Below the pieces are notes generated by a model. That model was not told the origin of the DNA and did not search any database. It saw only the letters and a program-made list of their open reading frames with translations. This document shows, in pieces, positions 29,532 to 38,399 of a stretch of 64,000 nucleotides of DNA. The stretch is from the NCBI RefSeq assembly GCF_003987655.1, contig NZ_NGKC01000011.1:41474-105473 (forward strand), read 5' to 3'. Source of the stretch: Vagococcus acidifermentans. GTDB lineage: Bacteria > Bacillota > Bacilli > Lactobacillales > Vagococcaceae. The first letter of the stretch is position 1, and each line of letters begins with the position of its first letter. The position numbers and the translations under genes were made by a program.

Positions 29532-30012
29532 TGATTTAAATATTCAGGAAAAAAAAGCAATTATTGTCAAGCACGGTGCAGTGAAAGAAAAATTGCTGAA
29601 TATACTGCTTGATATCCAGTTCAGTTCAGAAAAAGGATACATCGACAAAGAGACGGCTGCGCTGGTGGCTGATGAACTGGGCATGACAGAAACGCGCGTA
29701 TTCGAAGTCATCAGCTATTATGCAATGTTAAAAGACAAACCGCAGGCGAAGTATGTGCTGAAAATCTGCAACAGTTCTCCTTGTTATGTGACCGAGTCGG
29801 ATAAACTTGTGGCTTTATTGGAAAAAGAGCTGCATGTAACGGCAAATCAGGCAACAGCAGACGGGCTGTTTGCGTTCAATTGTATTCCCTGTCCCGGTGC
29901 TTGTCACATGGGGCCGATCATTAAAATCAAAGATAAAGTGTTTGGGAACATGGACGAACAAAAAGTTCTTCAACTGCTGCATGATTTAAGAGAAGGCCGC
30001 ATTAGTCTATAA
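29524..30012 (+). CDS. NAD-linked formate dehydrogenase, NuoE-like [2Fe-2S] subunit
   Basis: 162 residues from ATG 29524 behind AGGAGAG. Thioredoxin-like [2Fe-2S] protein of the 24-kDa complex I/HydC/FdsG type: helical N-terminal half (GYIDKETAALVADELGMTETRVFEVISYYAML) and four cysteine ligands in CNSSPCYV and NCIPCPGACHMGP. It relays electrons between the molybdenum subunit and the flavin subunit. It overlaps the previous gene and is followed 17 bases later by the NuoF-like gene. Confidence 0.92.
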   Translation: MSSDLNIQEKKAIIVKHGAVKEKLLNILLDIQFSSEKGYIDKETAALVADELGMTETRVFEVISYYAMLKDKPQAKYVLKICNSSPCYVTESDKLVALLEKELHVTANQATADGLFAFNCIPCPGACHMGPIIKIKDKVFGNMDEQKVLQLLHDLREGRISL

Positions 30013-30029
30013 GAGAAAGGGTATTGAGC

Positions 30030-31295
30030 ATGATCGAAACTAATCAATCCGTTTTGCTGAAACGTGTCGACAGAATGACTAATCCTGCTTCCGTACAGGA
30101 ATATTGCCGGCTAGGCGGATTTTCCGCATTGGAAAAAGCTGTTAAGACAGACAAAGAGGACATATTGACCGAGCTGGACAAAGCACTGCTTAGAGGACGC
30201 GGCGGCGCTGCGTATCCTTTAAATAAAAAATGGCGCCATCTGTTTCATTCCCCGAATGAACCCAAATACATTGTATGCAATGCGGATGAAGGCGAACCCG
30301 GGACATTCAAGGACAGTGTGCTGCTTTCAAAAGACCCGCTCAGTGTGATTGAAGGGATGATTATCGCTGGTTTTGTGTTTGGCTCGCCGCAAGGATTCAT
30401 TTATATCCGCGGTGAATATCGGGAAATTCAACAGACTTTTCAAGAAGCACTTGATAATGCAGAGCAAGCCGGATACTTAGGCACTGATATTTTAGGCATC
30501 GCCGGTTTTAATTATAAAATTACCATCGTTTCAGGTTCAGGTGCGTATGTTTGCGGGGAAAACTCCGCATTATTGAATTCGATTGAAGGAAAGACCGGCC
30601 GCCCGAGAGTGAAACCGCCGCATCTTGCCGACGTCGGGTTGTATTTAAAGCCGACACTGGTGAATAATGTCGAATCATTTGCCAACATACCTGTTGTGCT
30701 TAATATCGGCGGGCAAGCATATTTCGAGATGGGGACGGAAGGTGGCGGCGGTACAAAATTAATTTGTCTTTCAGGGCACATCAAACATCGCGGCACGTAT
30801 GAAGTCCCATTGGGTACCCCGCTTGAAGAAATTTTATATGATGACACATACGGCGGCGGTACTTCCACTGGCCGGCCGATAAAATTCATTCATTTCGGCG
30901 GACAATCTGGTCCCATTGGTACAAGTGAACAGCTTGAAGGGCTCTTATATTCTTATGATGATTTGTGGAACCGGGAACTGGCAATTGGTTCTGGGGCACT
31001 TGTCGTTGTTGATGACAGTGTCAGCATTATTGACTACTTAGTAAATGTGGCAGAATTTTTTGCGCACGAATCGTGCGGGAAATGCACACCATGCCGAGTC
31101 GGCACGACCCGTTTATTGGAACTATTAAAGAAGTTTCAGCGCAATCAAGCTGAGTCAGGGGATATTGAGAGAATGACGGACATGCTGACACACATCACTA
31201 ACCTGTCGGCTTGCGGTCTGGGACAGTCTGTATCGGTTTCCATGAGGTCCGGACTAAAGGGATTCCGGGAAGAATTTGAAGCAAAAATCAGCTAA
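30030..31295 (+). CDS. NAD-linked formate dehydrogenase, NuoF-like flavin subunit
   Basis: 421 residues from ATG 30030 (AGAAAGGG upstream). This is the NADH-binding FMN and [4Fe-4S] subunit. Visible: LRGRGGAAYPLNKKW (NADH/FMN glycine loop), NADEGEPGTFKD, VSGSGAYVCGENSALLNSIEG, and the C-terminal cluster ESCGKCTPCRVGTTRLLE with a distal LSACGLGQ cysteine. Together with the 24-kDa subunit it makes the dehydrogenase NAD-dependent, like soluble FdsABG-type enzymes. Confidence 0.94.
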   Translation: MIETNQSVLLKRVDRMTNPASVQEYCRLGGFSALEKAVKTDKEDILTELDKALLRGRGGAAYPLNKKWRHLFHSPNEPKYIVCNADEGEPGTFKDSVLLSKDPLSVIEGMIIAGFVFGSPQGFIYIRGEYREIQQTFQEALDNAEQAGYLGTDILGIAGFNYKITIVSGSGAYVCGENSALLNSIEGKTGRPRVKPPHLADVGLYLKPTLVNNVESFANIPVVLNIGGQAYFEMGTEGGGGTKLICLSGHIKHRGTYEVPLGTPLEEILYDDTYGGGTSTGRPIKFIHFGGQSGPIGTSEQLEGLLYSYDDLWNRELAIGSGALVVVDDSVSIIDYLVNVAEFFAHESCGKCTPCRVGTTRLLELLKKFQRNQAESGDIERMTDMLTHITNLSACGLGQSVSVSMRSGLKGFREEFEAKIS

Positions 31296-31311
31296 AGGAG
31301 CAATCAGAGAC

Positions 31312-34038
31312 ATGATAAAAACAGAACAATCTGTCAACACGATTCAGTTGACAATCGACGGTCAGTCCGTTGCAGTTCCGCGGGGTACGACCTTGCTGAC
31401 GGCATGCCGAGAACTCGGTATAGATATCCCGACTCTTTGCCATATGAAGGAATTATCACCAGACGGTTCCTGCCGGATGTGCGTAGTTGAAGAAGAGGGG
31501 GGAAGAAAAGGCGGCCTTGTGACAGCCTGTACGGCTGAATGCCGCGAAGGGATGGTTATTCATACACGTTCAGAACGCGTTGTGTCGTCGCGCCGCTTTG
31601 TCCTTGATTTGCTCCTCAGCAACCATGAGCTGAGTTGCTTCAGCTGTGCGAAAAACGGCGACTGCAAACTTCAGGATTACTGTTTGGAATATGATATCCA
31701 AGAGAGCAGTTTTACTGATGGTGTTAAAACACCGTGCGGGCAAGGTGATTTTTCCAATCCTTTTTTCAGTTTTCAACCTGAAAAGTGTATTATGTGCCGA
31801 CGCTGCACACGCGTCTGCAAAGAACTTCAAGGGCGCGATGTCATCAGTGTTTCCGGGCGGGGATTTGAGACACAGATGTCGCCGAGCTATGAGCTGCCGT
31901 GGCGTCAGTCCATCTGTGAATCTTGCGGCAACTGTGTGGCCAACTGTCCGACCGGCGCGCTGAGTTCCAAAGACAACCAGAAACATTATCGTTCTTGGGA
32001 AGTCTCAAAAGTACGTACGACCTGTCCCCACTGCGGTACCGGCTGCCAGTTGGATTTACTTGTAAAAAATGATCAGGTTGTCGGTGCACTGCCGGCAAAT
32101 GGACCGGCTAATAAAAATTTGTTATGCGTGAAAGGACGTTTCGGTTCCTATAAATTTATCAGTTCAGGTGACCGTCTGACTCATCCGCTGATTAAAAGGG
32201 ACGGCGTGTTTGAAAAAGCCAGCTGGGAAGAGGCCCTTGATCTGATTGCGGAGAAGTTTTCGCTATTAAAGCGTCAGCATGGTGCGGATGCTCTGGCAGG
32301 TTTCTCTTGTTCACGGGCGCCAAATGAAGATAACTATGTTTTTCAAAAGATGATGCGTGCTGCATTTGGTACGAACAATGTCGATAATTGCGCGCGCGTC
32401 TGTCACTCAGCCTCCGTGCACGGCTTGGCGATGACTCTCGGTTCAGGAGCCATGACCAACCCGATTGCCGATATCACGGAAGATGTCGACATGATTTTGC
32501 TGGTTGGTTCAAATCCGACGGAAGCGCACCCAGTCATCGGCACACAAATCAGGCAGGCCATAAACCGCGGCACCAAGATAGTCGTTGTAGACCCTAGAAA
32601 AATCGACCTTGCCAGACAAGCTGATTTGCATATCCCAATCAAACCGGGGACAAATGTGGCATTTGCTAACGGCATGATGCATATTATTTTAAACGAAGGG
32701 CTTGCAGATGAAGAATATATCAAACAGCGGACGGAAGGTTTCGAAGAATTAAAAGCCATCATTGCCCGTTATACACCGGAATATGTAGCAAAGGTATGCG
32801 AAATCAATGCTGATGATTTGAAGCGGGCAGCTGTCATGTATGCAACTGCCAAGAAGGCACCGATTATCTATTGTCTCGGTGTGACTGAGCATTCAACCGG
32901 CACAGAAGGTGTGATGAGTCTTTCCAACCTTGCGATGATGGTAGGAAAAATCGGTAAATCCGGTTGCGGTGTCAACCCGCTGCGCGGACAAAACAACGTG
33001 CAGGGTGCTTGTGATATGGGCTGTTTGCCAGATAACTTCCCTGGGTATCAAAAAGTTGCCAATCCTGCAGTTATCGAAAAGTTCAGTCATGCGTGGGGTG
33101 TACCGTTGAACCGAAAAGTCGGCATGACATCCACGCAAGTACTGCCGGCTGCAGCTGAAGGCAAAGTCAAAGGCCTATACATCTTTGGTGAAGACCCGAT
33201 GGTTACCGATCCGGATACTGCACACGTCAAAGCAGCACTAAGCAATCTTGAATTTCTCGTTGTACAGGAATTATTCCTGACAGAAACAGCAGAGCTGGCT
33301 GATGTCGTATTGCCGGGTGTAAGCTATGCGGAAAAGGACGGCACGTTCACAAATACCGAGCGTCGCGTTCAACGCGTCAGAAAAGCTGTGGAACCAAGAG
33401 GAGAGGCACGTATCGATACGGATATTTTCTTCGATGTGATGAATCGCATGGGGTATCCGGCAGCTTACTTGACTGCTGGCGAAATTATGGATGAAATAGC
33501 ATCTGTAACACCGTCGTTTGCCGGTATTAATTATGAGCGGTTGGACCGGGGAGAATCTTTGCAGTGGCCGTGTCCTGATGAGTCGACGAACGGAACTGCT
33601 ATTTTGCACGTCGGCCAATTTACACGGGGACTGGGCAAATTTATGCCAATCAACTACCAACCTTCCCGGGAATTGCCTGATGACGACTATCCGTTTCTGA
33701 TGGTGACAGGTCGTATGCTGTATCATTACAATACGAGCGCAATGACCAAGCGAACAGAAGGCATCACTGATATTTGCAGCGAATCCTATATTGAAATCAA
33801 CAGACGGGATGCTTTAAAAATGGGGATACGCGAAGGCGACAGAGTCACAGTTGCTTCAAGACGCGGAGAAATTGAGACATCCGCCCGCGTTGGAGAAAAG
33901 GTGAATCCGCAAGAAGTATTTATGACGTTTCACTTTGCTGATGGTAACGTCAACAAACTGACGAATGCCGTCTATGACGAATACGCCAATATTCCTGAAT
34001 ACAAGGTTTGTGCAGTCAGTATTCAGCGTGCAGACTGA
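31312..34038 (+). CDS. fdhA: Formate dehydrogenase catalytic subunit, cysteine type
   Basis: 908 residues from ATG 31312 behind AAAGGAG; an ATG at 31276 overlapping the previous gene has no ribosome site. Order: [2Fe-2S] domain (CHMKELSPDGSCRMC), NuoG-type His-Cys segment (HELSCFSCAKNGDCKLQDYC), two ferredoxin clusters (CIMCRRCTRVC, CESCGNCVANC), [4Fe-4S] plus bis-MGD domain (CPHCGTGCQ) and the C-terminal cofactor-binding domain. The active site reads NCARVCHSASV, so the ligand is cysteine, not selenocysteine. It oxidises formate to CO2, sending electrons to NAD+, or runs in reverse. Confidence 0.95.
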   Translation: MIKTEQSVNTIQLTIDGQSVAVPRGTTLLTACRELGIDIPTLCHMKELSPDGSCRMCVVEEEGGRKGGLVTACTAECREGMVIHTRSERVVSSRRFVLDLLLSNHELSCFSCAKNGDCKLQDYCLEYDIQESSFTDGVKTPCGQGDFSNPFFSFQPEKCIMCRRCTRVCKELQGRDVISVSGRGFETQMSPSYELPWRQSICESCGNCVANCPTGALSSKDNQKHYRSWEVSKVRTTCPHCGTGCQLDLLVKNDQVVGALPANGPANKNLLCVKGRFGSYKFISSGDRLTHPLIKRDGVFEKASWEEALDLIAEKFSLLKRQHGADALAGFSCSRAPNEDNYVFQKMMRAAFGTNNVDNCARVCHSASVHGLAMTLGSGAMTNPIADITEDVDMILLVGSNPTEAHPVIGTQIRQAINRGTKIVVVDPRKIDLARQADLHIPIKPGTNVAFANGMMHIILNEGLADEEYIKQRTEGFEELKAIIARYTPEYVAKVCEINADDLKRAAVMYATAKKAPIIYCLGVTEHSTGTEGVMSLSNLAMMVGKIGKSGCGVNPLRGQNNVQGACDMGCLPDNFPGYQKVANPAVIEKFSHAWGVPLNRKVGMTSTQVLPAAAEGKVKGLYIFGEDPMVTDPDTAHVKAALSNLEFLVVQELFLTETAELADVVLPGVSYAEKDGTFTNTERRVQRVRKAVEPRGEARIDTDIFFDVMNRMGYPAAYLTAGEIMDEIASVTPSFAGINYERLDRGESLQWPCPDESTNGTAILHVGQFTRGLGKFMPINYQPSRELPDDDYPFLMVTGRMLYHYNTSAMTKRTEGITDICSESYIEINRRDALKMGIREGDRVTVASRRGEIETSARVGEKVNPQEVFMTFHFADGNVNKLTNAVYDEYANIPEYKVCAVSIQRAD

Positions 34039-34061
34039 CACTTTTAAAGACAGCTTCCTTC

Positions 34062-34109
34062 CGTGCCTTCCTTTCCAAAGCAAGCAGTTGGAGGGAAGGC
34101 GCGTTTTTT
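34062..34109 (+). terminator. Intrinsic terminator after fdhA
   Basis: CGTGCCTTCCTTTCCAA pairs with TTGGAGGGAAGGCGCG (G-T pairs and one bulge) and is followed by six T residues. moeA begins 30 bases later behind its own GGAGAGG, so read-through or an unrecognised promoter must serve moeA. Confidence 0.85.
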
Positions 34110-34138
34110 AACAATATAGTCAAGGAGAGGACCAAACC

Positions 34139-35344
34139 ATGATTGAACTGGAACAAGCTCAGGCACGACTTGATGCACGCCTCAAAACAAAAGAAAAAAA
34201 GGTTTGCTGTACCATTGACCAAGCCGTCGGCTGTCTTCTGGCGGAAGATGTCTATGCGCCGATTTCTGTTCCTCAGTTTTGCCGTTCGGGTATGGACGGT
34301 TACGCTGTCTTTAGCGCGGATTGTCAAACAGCCTCAAAAGATGCGCCCGTGCGTTTGCCTGTAGTTGATGAAGTATTGGCCGGAGATAACCGGCTATTAA
34401 CAGGTAAACCCGGTACGGCTGTCAGAATTATGACAGGTGCACCGATCCCGGCAGGCTATGATTGTGTAGTTTGTCAGGAACAGACTGACTACGGGAAAGA
34501 TACTGTTAGCATTTTCCGGCCGATACGCAAAGGTAAAAACTATGCAATGATTGGCGAAGACATCAAGAAAAATGACCGGCTGCTTGCAGCGCGAACTTGC
34601 ATCACGCCCCCCATGCTTGGTATCTTGGCAAGTGCAGGTATCCAACAGGTGCCAGTCATCGAGCCGCTTAAAGTTGCAATTATTGCAACCGGCAGCGAAC
34701 TTGCTGAACTGGGAAAGCCGCTTTCTTACGGCCAGATTTATAATAGCAACAGCTATACCATTGCATCCTATGTCAGGTCAATCGGTGGCGACGTTGTGCT
34801 GCAAACAACTTGCGGTGATGATGCTGATCAATTTGTCAATATGCTGCATTCGATTATCACAAAAGTAGATTTGGTGTTTACAACAGGTGGTGTGTCGGTC
34901 GGGAAAAAAGATTTTCTTCCGGCTACATTGGAAAAAATCGGAGCTGAGCGGTTATTTCATAAAATAAATGCAAAACCCGGTACGCCAATACTTGCAAGTG
35001 TCTACAAAAATGTTCCTGTCTTAAGTTTATCGGGCAACCCCTTTGCCTCACTGGTTAATTTCCATTTGTTTTTTTGGAATACTGCAGCAAGACTAATGGG
35101 CAATCCCGGCTTTTCCTTAAAAAGGAAACAGCTTACTGTCACCTCAGGGCAAATGGCTGAAACAAACATTAGGCGTTTTATCAGGGCATACAAAACCGAT
35201 AATGGAGTAGAAATCTATACGAAAGTACATCAGTCTTCTGTTTTCTCAAATCTCGCCAGTTCCAACTGCGTGATTGATCAGCCGGTGAAACACCCGATTA
35301 CTGTCGGCGACAAAGTTGATGTTTATTACTGGCAGGATGTTTGA
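34139..35344 (+). CDS. moeA: Molybdopterin molybdenumtransferase
   Basis: 401 residues. MoeA inserts molybdate into adenylylated molybdopterin. Visible: SVPQFCRSGMDGYAV (conserved MDGYA), TGKPGTAVRIMTGAPIP, EDIKKNDRLLAARTCI, TGSELAELGKPLSYGQIYNSNSY and TTGGVSVGKKDF, then KPGTPILAS and LSGNPFASLVNF. Length and motifs are normal. The moa/moeB genes needed for earlier steps are not in the window. Confidence 0.95.
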   Translation: MIELEQAQARLDARLKTKEKKVCCTIDQAVGCLLAEDVYAPISVPQFCRSGMDGYAVFSADCQTASKDAPVRLPVVDEVLAGDNRLLTGKPGTAVRIMTGAPIPAGYDCVVCQEQTDYGKDTVSIFRPIRKGKNYAMIGEDIKKNDRLLAARTCITPPMLGILASAGIQQVPVIEPLKVAIIATGSELAELGKPLSYGQIYNSNSYTIASYVRSIGGDVVLQTTCGDDADQFVNMLHSIITKVDLVFTTGGVSVGKKDFLPATLEKIGAERLFHKINAKPGTPILASVYKNVPVLSLSGNPFASLVNFHLFFWNTAARLMGNPGFSLKRKQLTVTSGQMAETNIRRFIRAYKTDNGVEIYTKVHQSSVFSNLASSNCVIDQPVKHPITVGDKVDVYYWQDV

Positions 35345-35447
35345 ACTGCATTATTGACAATCATTTAAAAAGGATCAAATATCAGATTTTAAGTCAAGTT
35401 ATGTTTCGCATAATAGAAAAATATATCACAGTAAGAATATTATAGGT

Positions 35448-35482
35448 AAAAACCGTGCAGATACAAAAAGTGTACGGTTTTT
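35448..35482 (+). terminator. Intrinsic terminator after moeA
   Basis: AAAAACCGTGCA pairs with TGTACGGTTTTT (one mismatch) around an 11-base loop, ending in T residues. It closes the formate dehydrogenase/molybdenum-cofactor cluster. Confidence 0.85.
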
Positions 35483-35581
35483 GTAATTAAAAAAAATTTC
35501 GTTGTGTCGGCAAAAAGATTATAATAAAATAACATTATGGCGATAGATATCCGCCGGGGTGAAAAGAAAGGAGATAGATTA

Positions 35582-38044
35582 GTGAAGAATCAGATGAAAA
35601 AGCTGTTAAGTAAGATGGTGTTAGGTATGTTGTGTATAGGTGGGCTGATATTTGAAAGCCCTTTTACTGGTGAGACAAGTACTGTTTACGCTGAAGAAAT
35701 GCAACGCTACCGCAATGTAATGTACTATGGCGATTGGTCAGTAGAATCTGCTCAGGGACATTTTTTCCCAAAAGATATTCCAGCAGATAAGCTGACGCAT
35801 TTAAATTTTGCATTTCTTGATTTTGACGTGGAAGGCAATTTAATGTGGACAGATGAATTTGCGGCACTGGATATTTCGACAGACGAGTCTATTACCGAGG
35901 GAGCGGCGAATGCGGGTTTACTCAACGCCATTCAGGACTTACGCCTTAAAAATCCCAATTTAAAGATAGGCGTTTCAGTTGGTGGTTGGACAAAATCTGG
36001 AGATTTTTCACTTAACACTCAAACAGATACTTATCGCAAGACGCTAGTAAGTAATTTGGTCAAGTTTGTTGAATATAACGAAATGGATTTTTTAGATATT
36101 GACTGGGAATACCCAGGCAGCATAAGGGAAGGCGACTTGGTAGATATTGAAGCAGACGAAGGAACACCACATGCTTTAGAGGCTGACCGCGAAAATTATA
36201 TTCTACTTTTAAAAGAATTACGTGCCGCACTTGATGAGCTGGGAGAAAAAACCGGTAAAGATTACGAATTGTCCGTCGCATTGGCAGCAGGGCCGTACAC
36301 CATTAATCAAGGGACAGACATTGCGGAAGTATTTAATGTCGTCGATTTCGCTAATATTATGACTTATGATATTCATGGCGCTTGGGAAAATACCACTAAT
36401 CACCACACAGGACTATATACGAATCCTGATGCGCCACAAGGCAATGGCAAGCCGTGGTCATTCAGCGTGAATGACAGTGTGAATTACTACTTGAGTAATG
36501 GGGCGGTTGCGGAAAAACTAGTTATCGGAGCAGCTTTTTATAGTCGGGGCTGGGGAAATGTCGCTAACGACGGACCAGATTCAGAAAACTTGCCCGGTCT
36601 TTTTGGCAGTGCTGATTTTGCGACTATCGATGCAGATGGCAATGACAGTCGGGGCGCTATCAATGATGCCCCAATTATTTACGGACAAGGCGGTAGAAAC
36701 GGAGGTATCTGGGCCTATCGAAACTTTGGCAGCTTAAAAGAAACGTATCCAGATCTTGTTGAATATTGGGATGATGCAGCTAAAGCACCATATATGTATG
36801 GGAAAGAATCCAAAGTTTTCTTTACATTCGATAATGAACGTTCATTGACTGAAAAAGCGCAATATGTGAAGGAAAAGGGATTAGGCGGCATGATTACCTG
36901 GATGCAGTCACAAGATGCACCCGCCGCCAATAACAGTTTGCAGAGAAATAAATTAACCACCGCAATTTTCAACGGATTATTTGACAGTGTGCCTTTGCCT
37001 CAATATGAGATTGCTTTTCGCGAACTGGCTGTGAAAGCAGCAATCAATGTGTCGACAGAAAATAGTGAGGGATATGTACTCACTGTGCATAATCAAGAAA
37101 AACTGGTAGAGACCGACCATGTGTTATCTGCTACTGAGGTGAACCATCGCACTATCAAAAACGGGATACTTTATTTGCAAAAATCAGATGGTGAGGAACT
37201 TTCTTTGAACGGGGTTAAATTGGAAGAACGTGAAATAAACAAACAAATGTATCACGTTCTTGATTTAGCAGTTGCGAATGAATTGGTAGAAGAGTCCGAT
37301 CACTCACTAACAGAAATAGAACCGGGCAGCAAACGAAACGTTTTTTTGGCAACGAACAAAGACTATGCAGACCTTAGACGAATCAATCATGTCTTTTTAA
37401 GCCAGCGAATTACTACTGCCGGACCTGACTATGGGCTACAAAGCATTTATCAGTTGTCAGATATAGATACACAAGCACGCTCAACAATTACATTTCATTT
37501 CACTGATGCAGACGGGAAAGAACTTTCAAAACCGGTGCAGCAAGAGGGAACCGTAGGCACCCCCATTAAGTTTGCAGCGCCAACTATTGACGGATACGAT
37601 CTTGAAGAAAAAGCATTTAATGGGATTTATAAAAATATTTACCAAGAACACACATTTGTTTATACAAAAACGGCGTTAGCGGAAGAACTTGGCATAGTTA
37701 CTATTGTCCATCAGGATTCATCTGGAAAAGAACTAGCAGAATCTCAAACATTGACAGGTAAAATTGGAGATACTTACAAAGCAGAACCAGTTGTGATTGA
37801 TGGTTATAAACTTAAAAAAATTCCTGAGAATGTATCAGGCAAATTTTTGAAGAGCAACCAAAAAGTCTCGTTTGTTTATGAAAAAGATGCGATTTCTGAC
37901 AGTTCATCCCATAAAGCTAGTTTTCTGCCAAAAACAGGTGAGAAGGACTTCGGATTATCACTAATTCTTGGGATAGGGATTGTTACGTTGGTCATACTCT
38001 TTCGTTTAAAAAAAGAAAATCATTCCAATAAAGGTCTTAGTTAA
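35582..38044 (+). CDS. Cell-wall-anchored GH18 chitinase-like protein with MucBP-type repeats
   Basis: 820 residues from GTG 35582 behind AAAGGAG; the upstream ATG at 35537 lacks a site. A signal peptide ends near VYAEE. A GH18 domain (about residues 45-480) carries NLKIGVSVGGWT and the catalytic MDFLDIDWEYPG, with DxDxE intact. A middle region without named motif (about 490-630) precedes two MucBP-like repeats (ITFHFTDADGKELSKP... and VTIVHQDSSGKELAES...). The C terminus is a sortase signal LPKTG, membrane segment and KKENH tail. It should hydrolyse chitin or N-acetylglucosamine glycans at the cell surface. A TATAAT box lies at 35520-35525. Confidence 0.93.
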   Translation: MKNQMKKLLSKMVLGMLCIGGLIFESPFTGETSTVYAEEMQRYRNVMYYGDWSVESAQGHFFPKDIPADKLTHLNFAFLDFDVEGNLMWTDEFAALDISTDESITEGAANAGLLNAIQDLRLKNPNLKIGVSVGGWTKSGDFSLNTQTDTYRKTLVSNLVKFVEYNEMDFLDIDWEYPGSIREGDLVDIEADEGTPHALEADRENYILLLKELRAALDELGEKTGKDYELSVALAAGPYTINQGTDIAEVFNVVDFANIMTYDIHGAWENTTNHHTGLYTNPDAPQGNGKPWSFSVNDSVNYYLSNGAVAEKLVIGAAFYSRGWGNVANDGPDSENLPGLFGSADFATIDADGNDSRGAINDAPIIYGQGGRNGGIWAYRNFGSLKETYPDLVEYWDDAAKAPYMYGKESKVFFTFDNERSLTEKAQYVKEKGLGGMITWMQSQDAPAANNSLQRNKLTTAIFNGLFDSVPLPQYEIAFRELAVKAAINVSTENSEGYVLTVHNQEKLVETDHVLSATEVNHRTIKNGILYLQKSDGEELSLNGVKLEEREINKQMYHVLDLAVANELVEESDHSLTEIEPGSKRNVFLATNKDYADLRRINHVFLSQRITTAGPDYGLQSIYQLSDIDTQARSTITFHFTDADGKELSKPVQQEGTVGTPIKFAAPTIDGYDLEEKAFNGIYKNIYQEHTFVYTKTALAEELGIVTIVHQDSSGKELAESQTLTGKIGDTYKAEPVVIDGYKLKKIPENVSGKFLKSNQKVSFVYEKDAISDSSSHKASFLPKTGEKDFGLSLILGIGIVTLVILFRLKKENHSNKGLS

Positions 38045-38111
38045 AAACACATAGCAGGTTTACTTGCTAAAGTTTTGTCTAAATTAACGATATATGTCAA
38101 AATAATCGTGA

Positions 38112-38147
38112 AAAACCAGACTCTGCTAGTCAAAAGTCTGGTTTTTT
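38112..38147 (+). terminator. Intrinsic terminator after the chitinase gene
   Basis: AAAACCAGACT pairs with AGTCTGGTTTT around a 12-base loop, followed by T residues. Confidence 0.9.
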
Positions 38148-38185
38148 GTTATACTTTTTATAGATGATATATCATAACGCAGTTG

Positions 38186-38356
38186 ATGATTAATGATAAC
38201 AACTCTATGGTGATAACCCGGTGTCATGGAAAAATTGAGTTTGGAGTGTTTGTGACGCTTACTGTAAGAAGCCCATTATGAGAATAAGTTGAAATTTATA
38301 TTCTTTTAATCAGACAAATTGCCCAGCCGCCTTTGTAAAGGTGGCTTTTTGTCTGT
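38186..38356 (+). promoter_or_regulatory. Structured leader with terminator before the osmolyte transporter operon (possible riboswitch)
   Basis: The roughly 200 bases ahead of the ATPase gene contain several local stems: AACTC/GAGTT enclosing TGATA/TGTCA, a CTTA/TAAG element, and GAATA/TATTC. A terminator then forms from AGCCGCCTTT and AAAGGTGGCT (38325-38346) with five T residues, itself enclosed by CAGACAAA/TTTGTCTG. Leader structure plus terminator before a transporter operon is the usual riboswitch or attenuator layout. I could not match a known class by eye; Na+ (DUF1646 motif) and c-di-AMP riboswitches are known before opuC-type operons. Confidence 0.55.
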
Positions 38357-38399
38357 CAAAAGTGCTGTTTATGGATAACTGACGAAAGGAAGGATAGAC

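Noticed and set aside
32370..32420. Selenocysteine in formate dehydrogenase
   Set aside because: The active-site codon is a cysteine in NCARVCHSASV, and there is no in-frame TGA in the gene.
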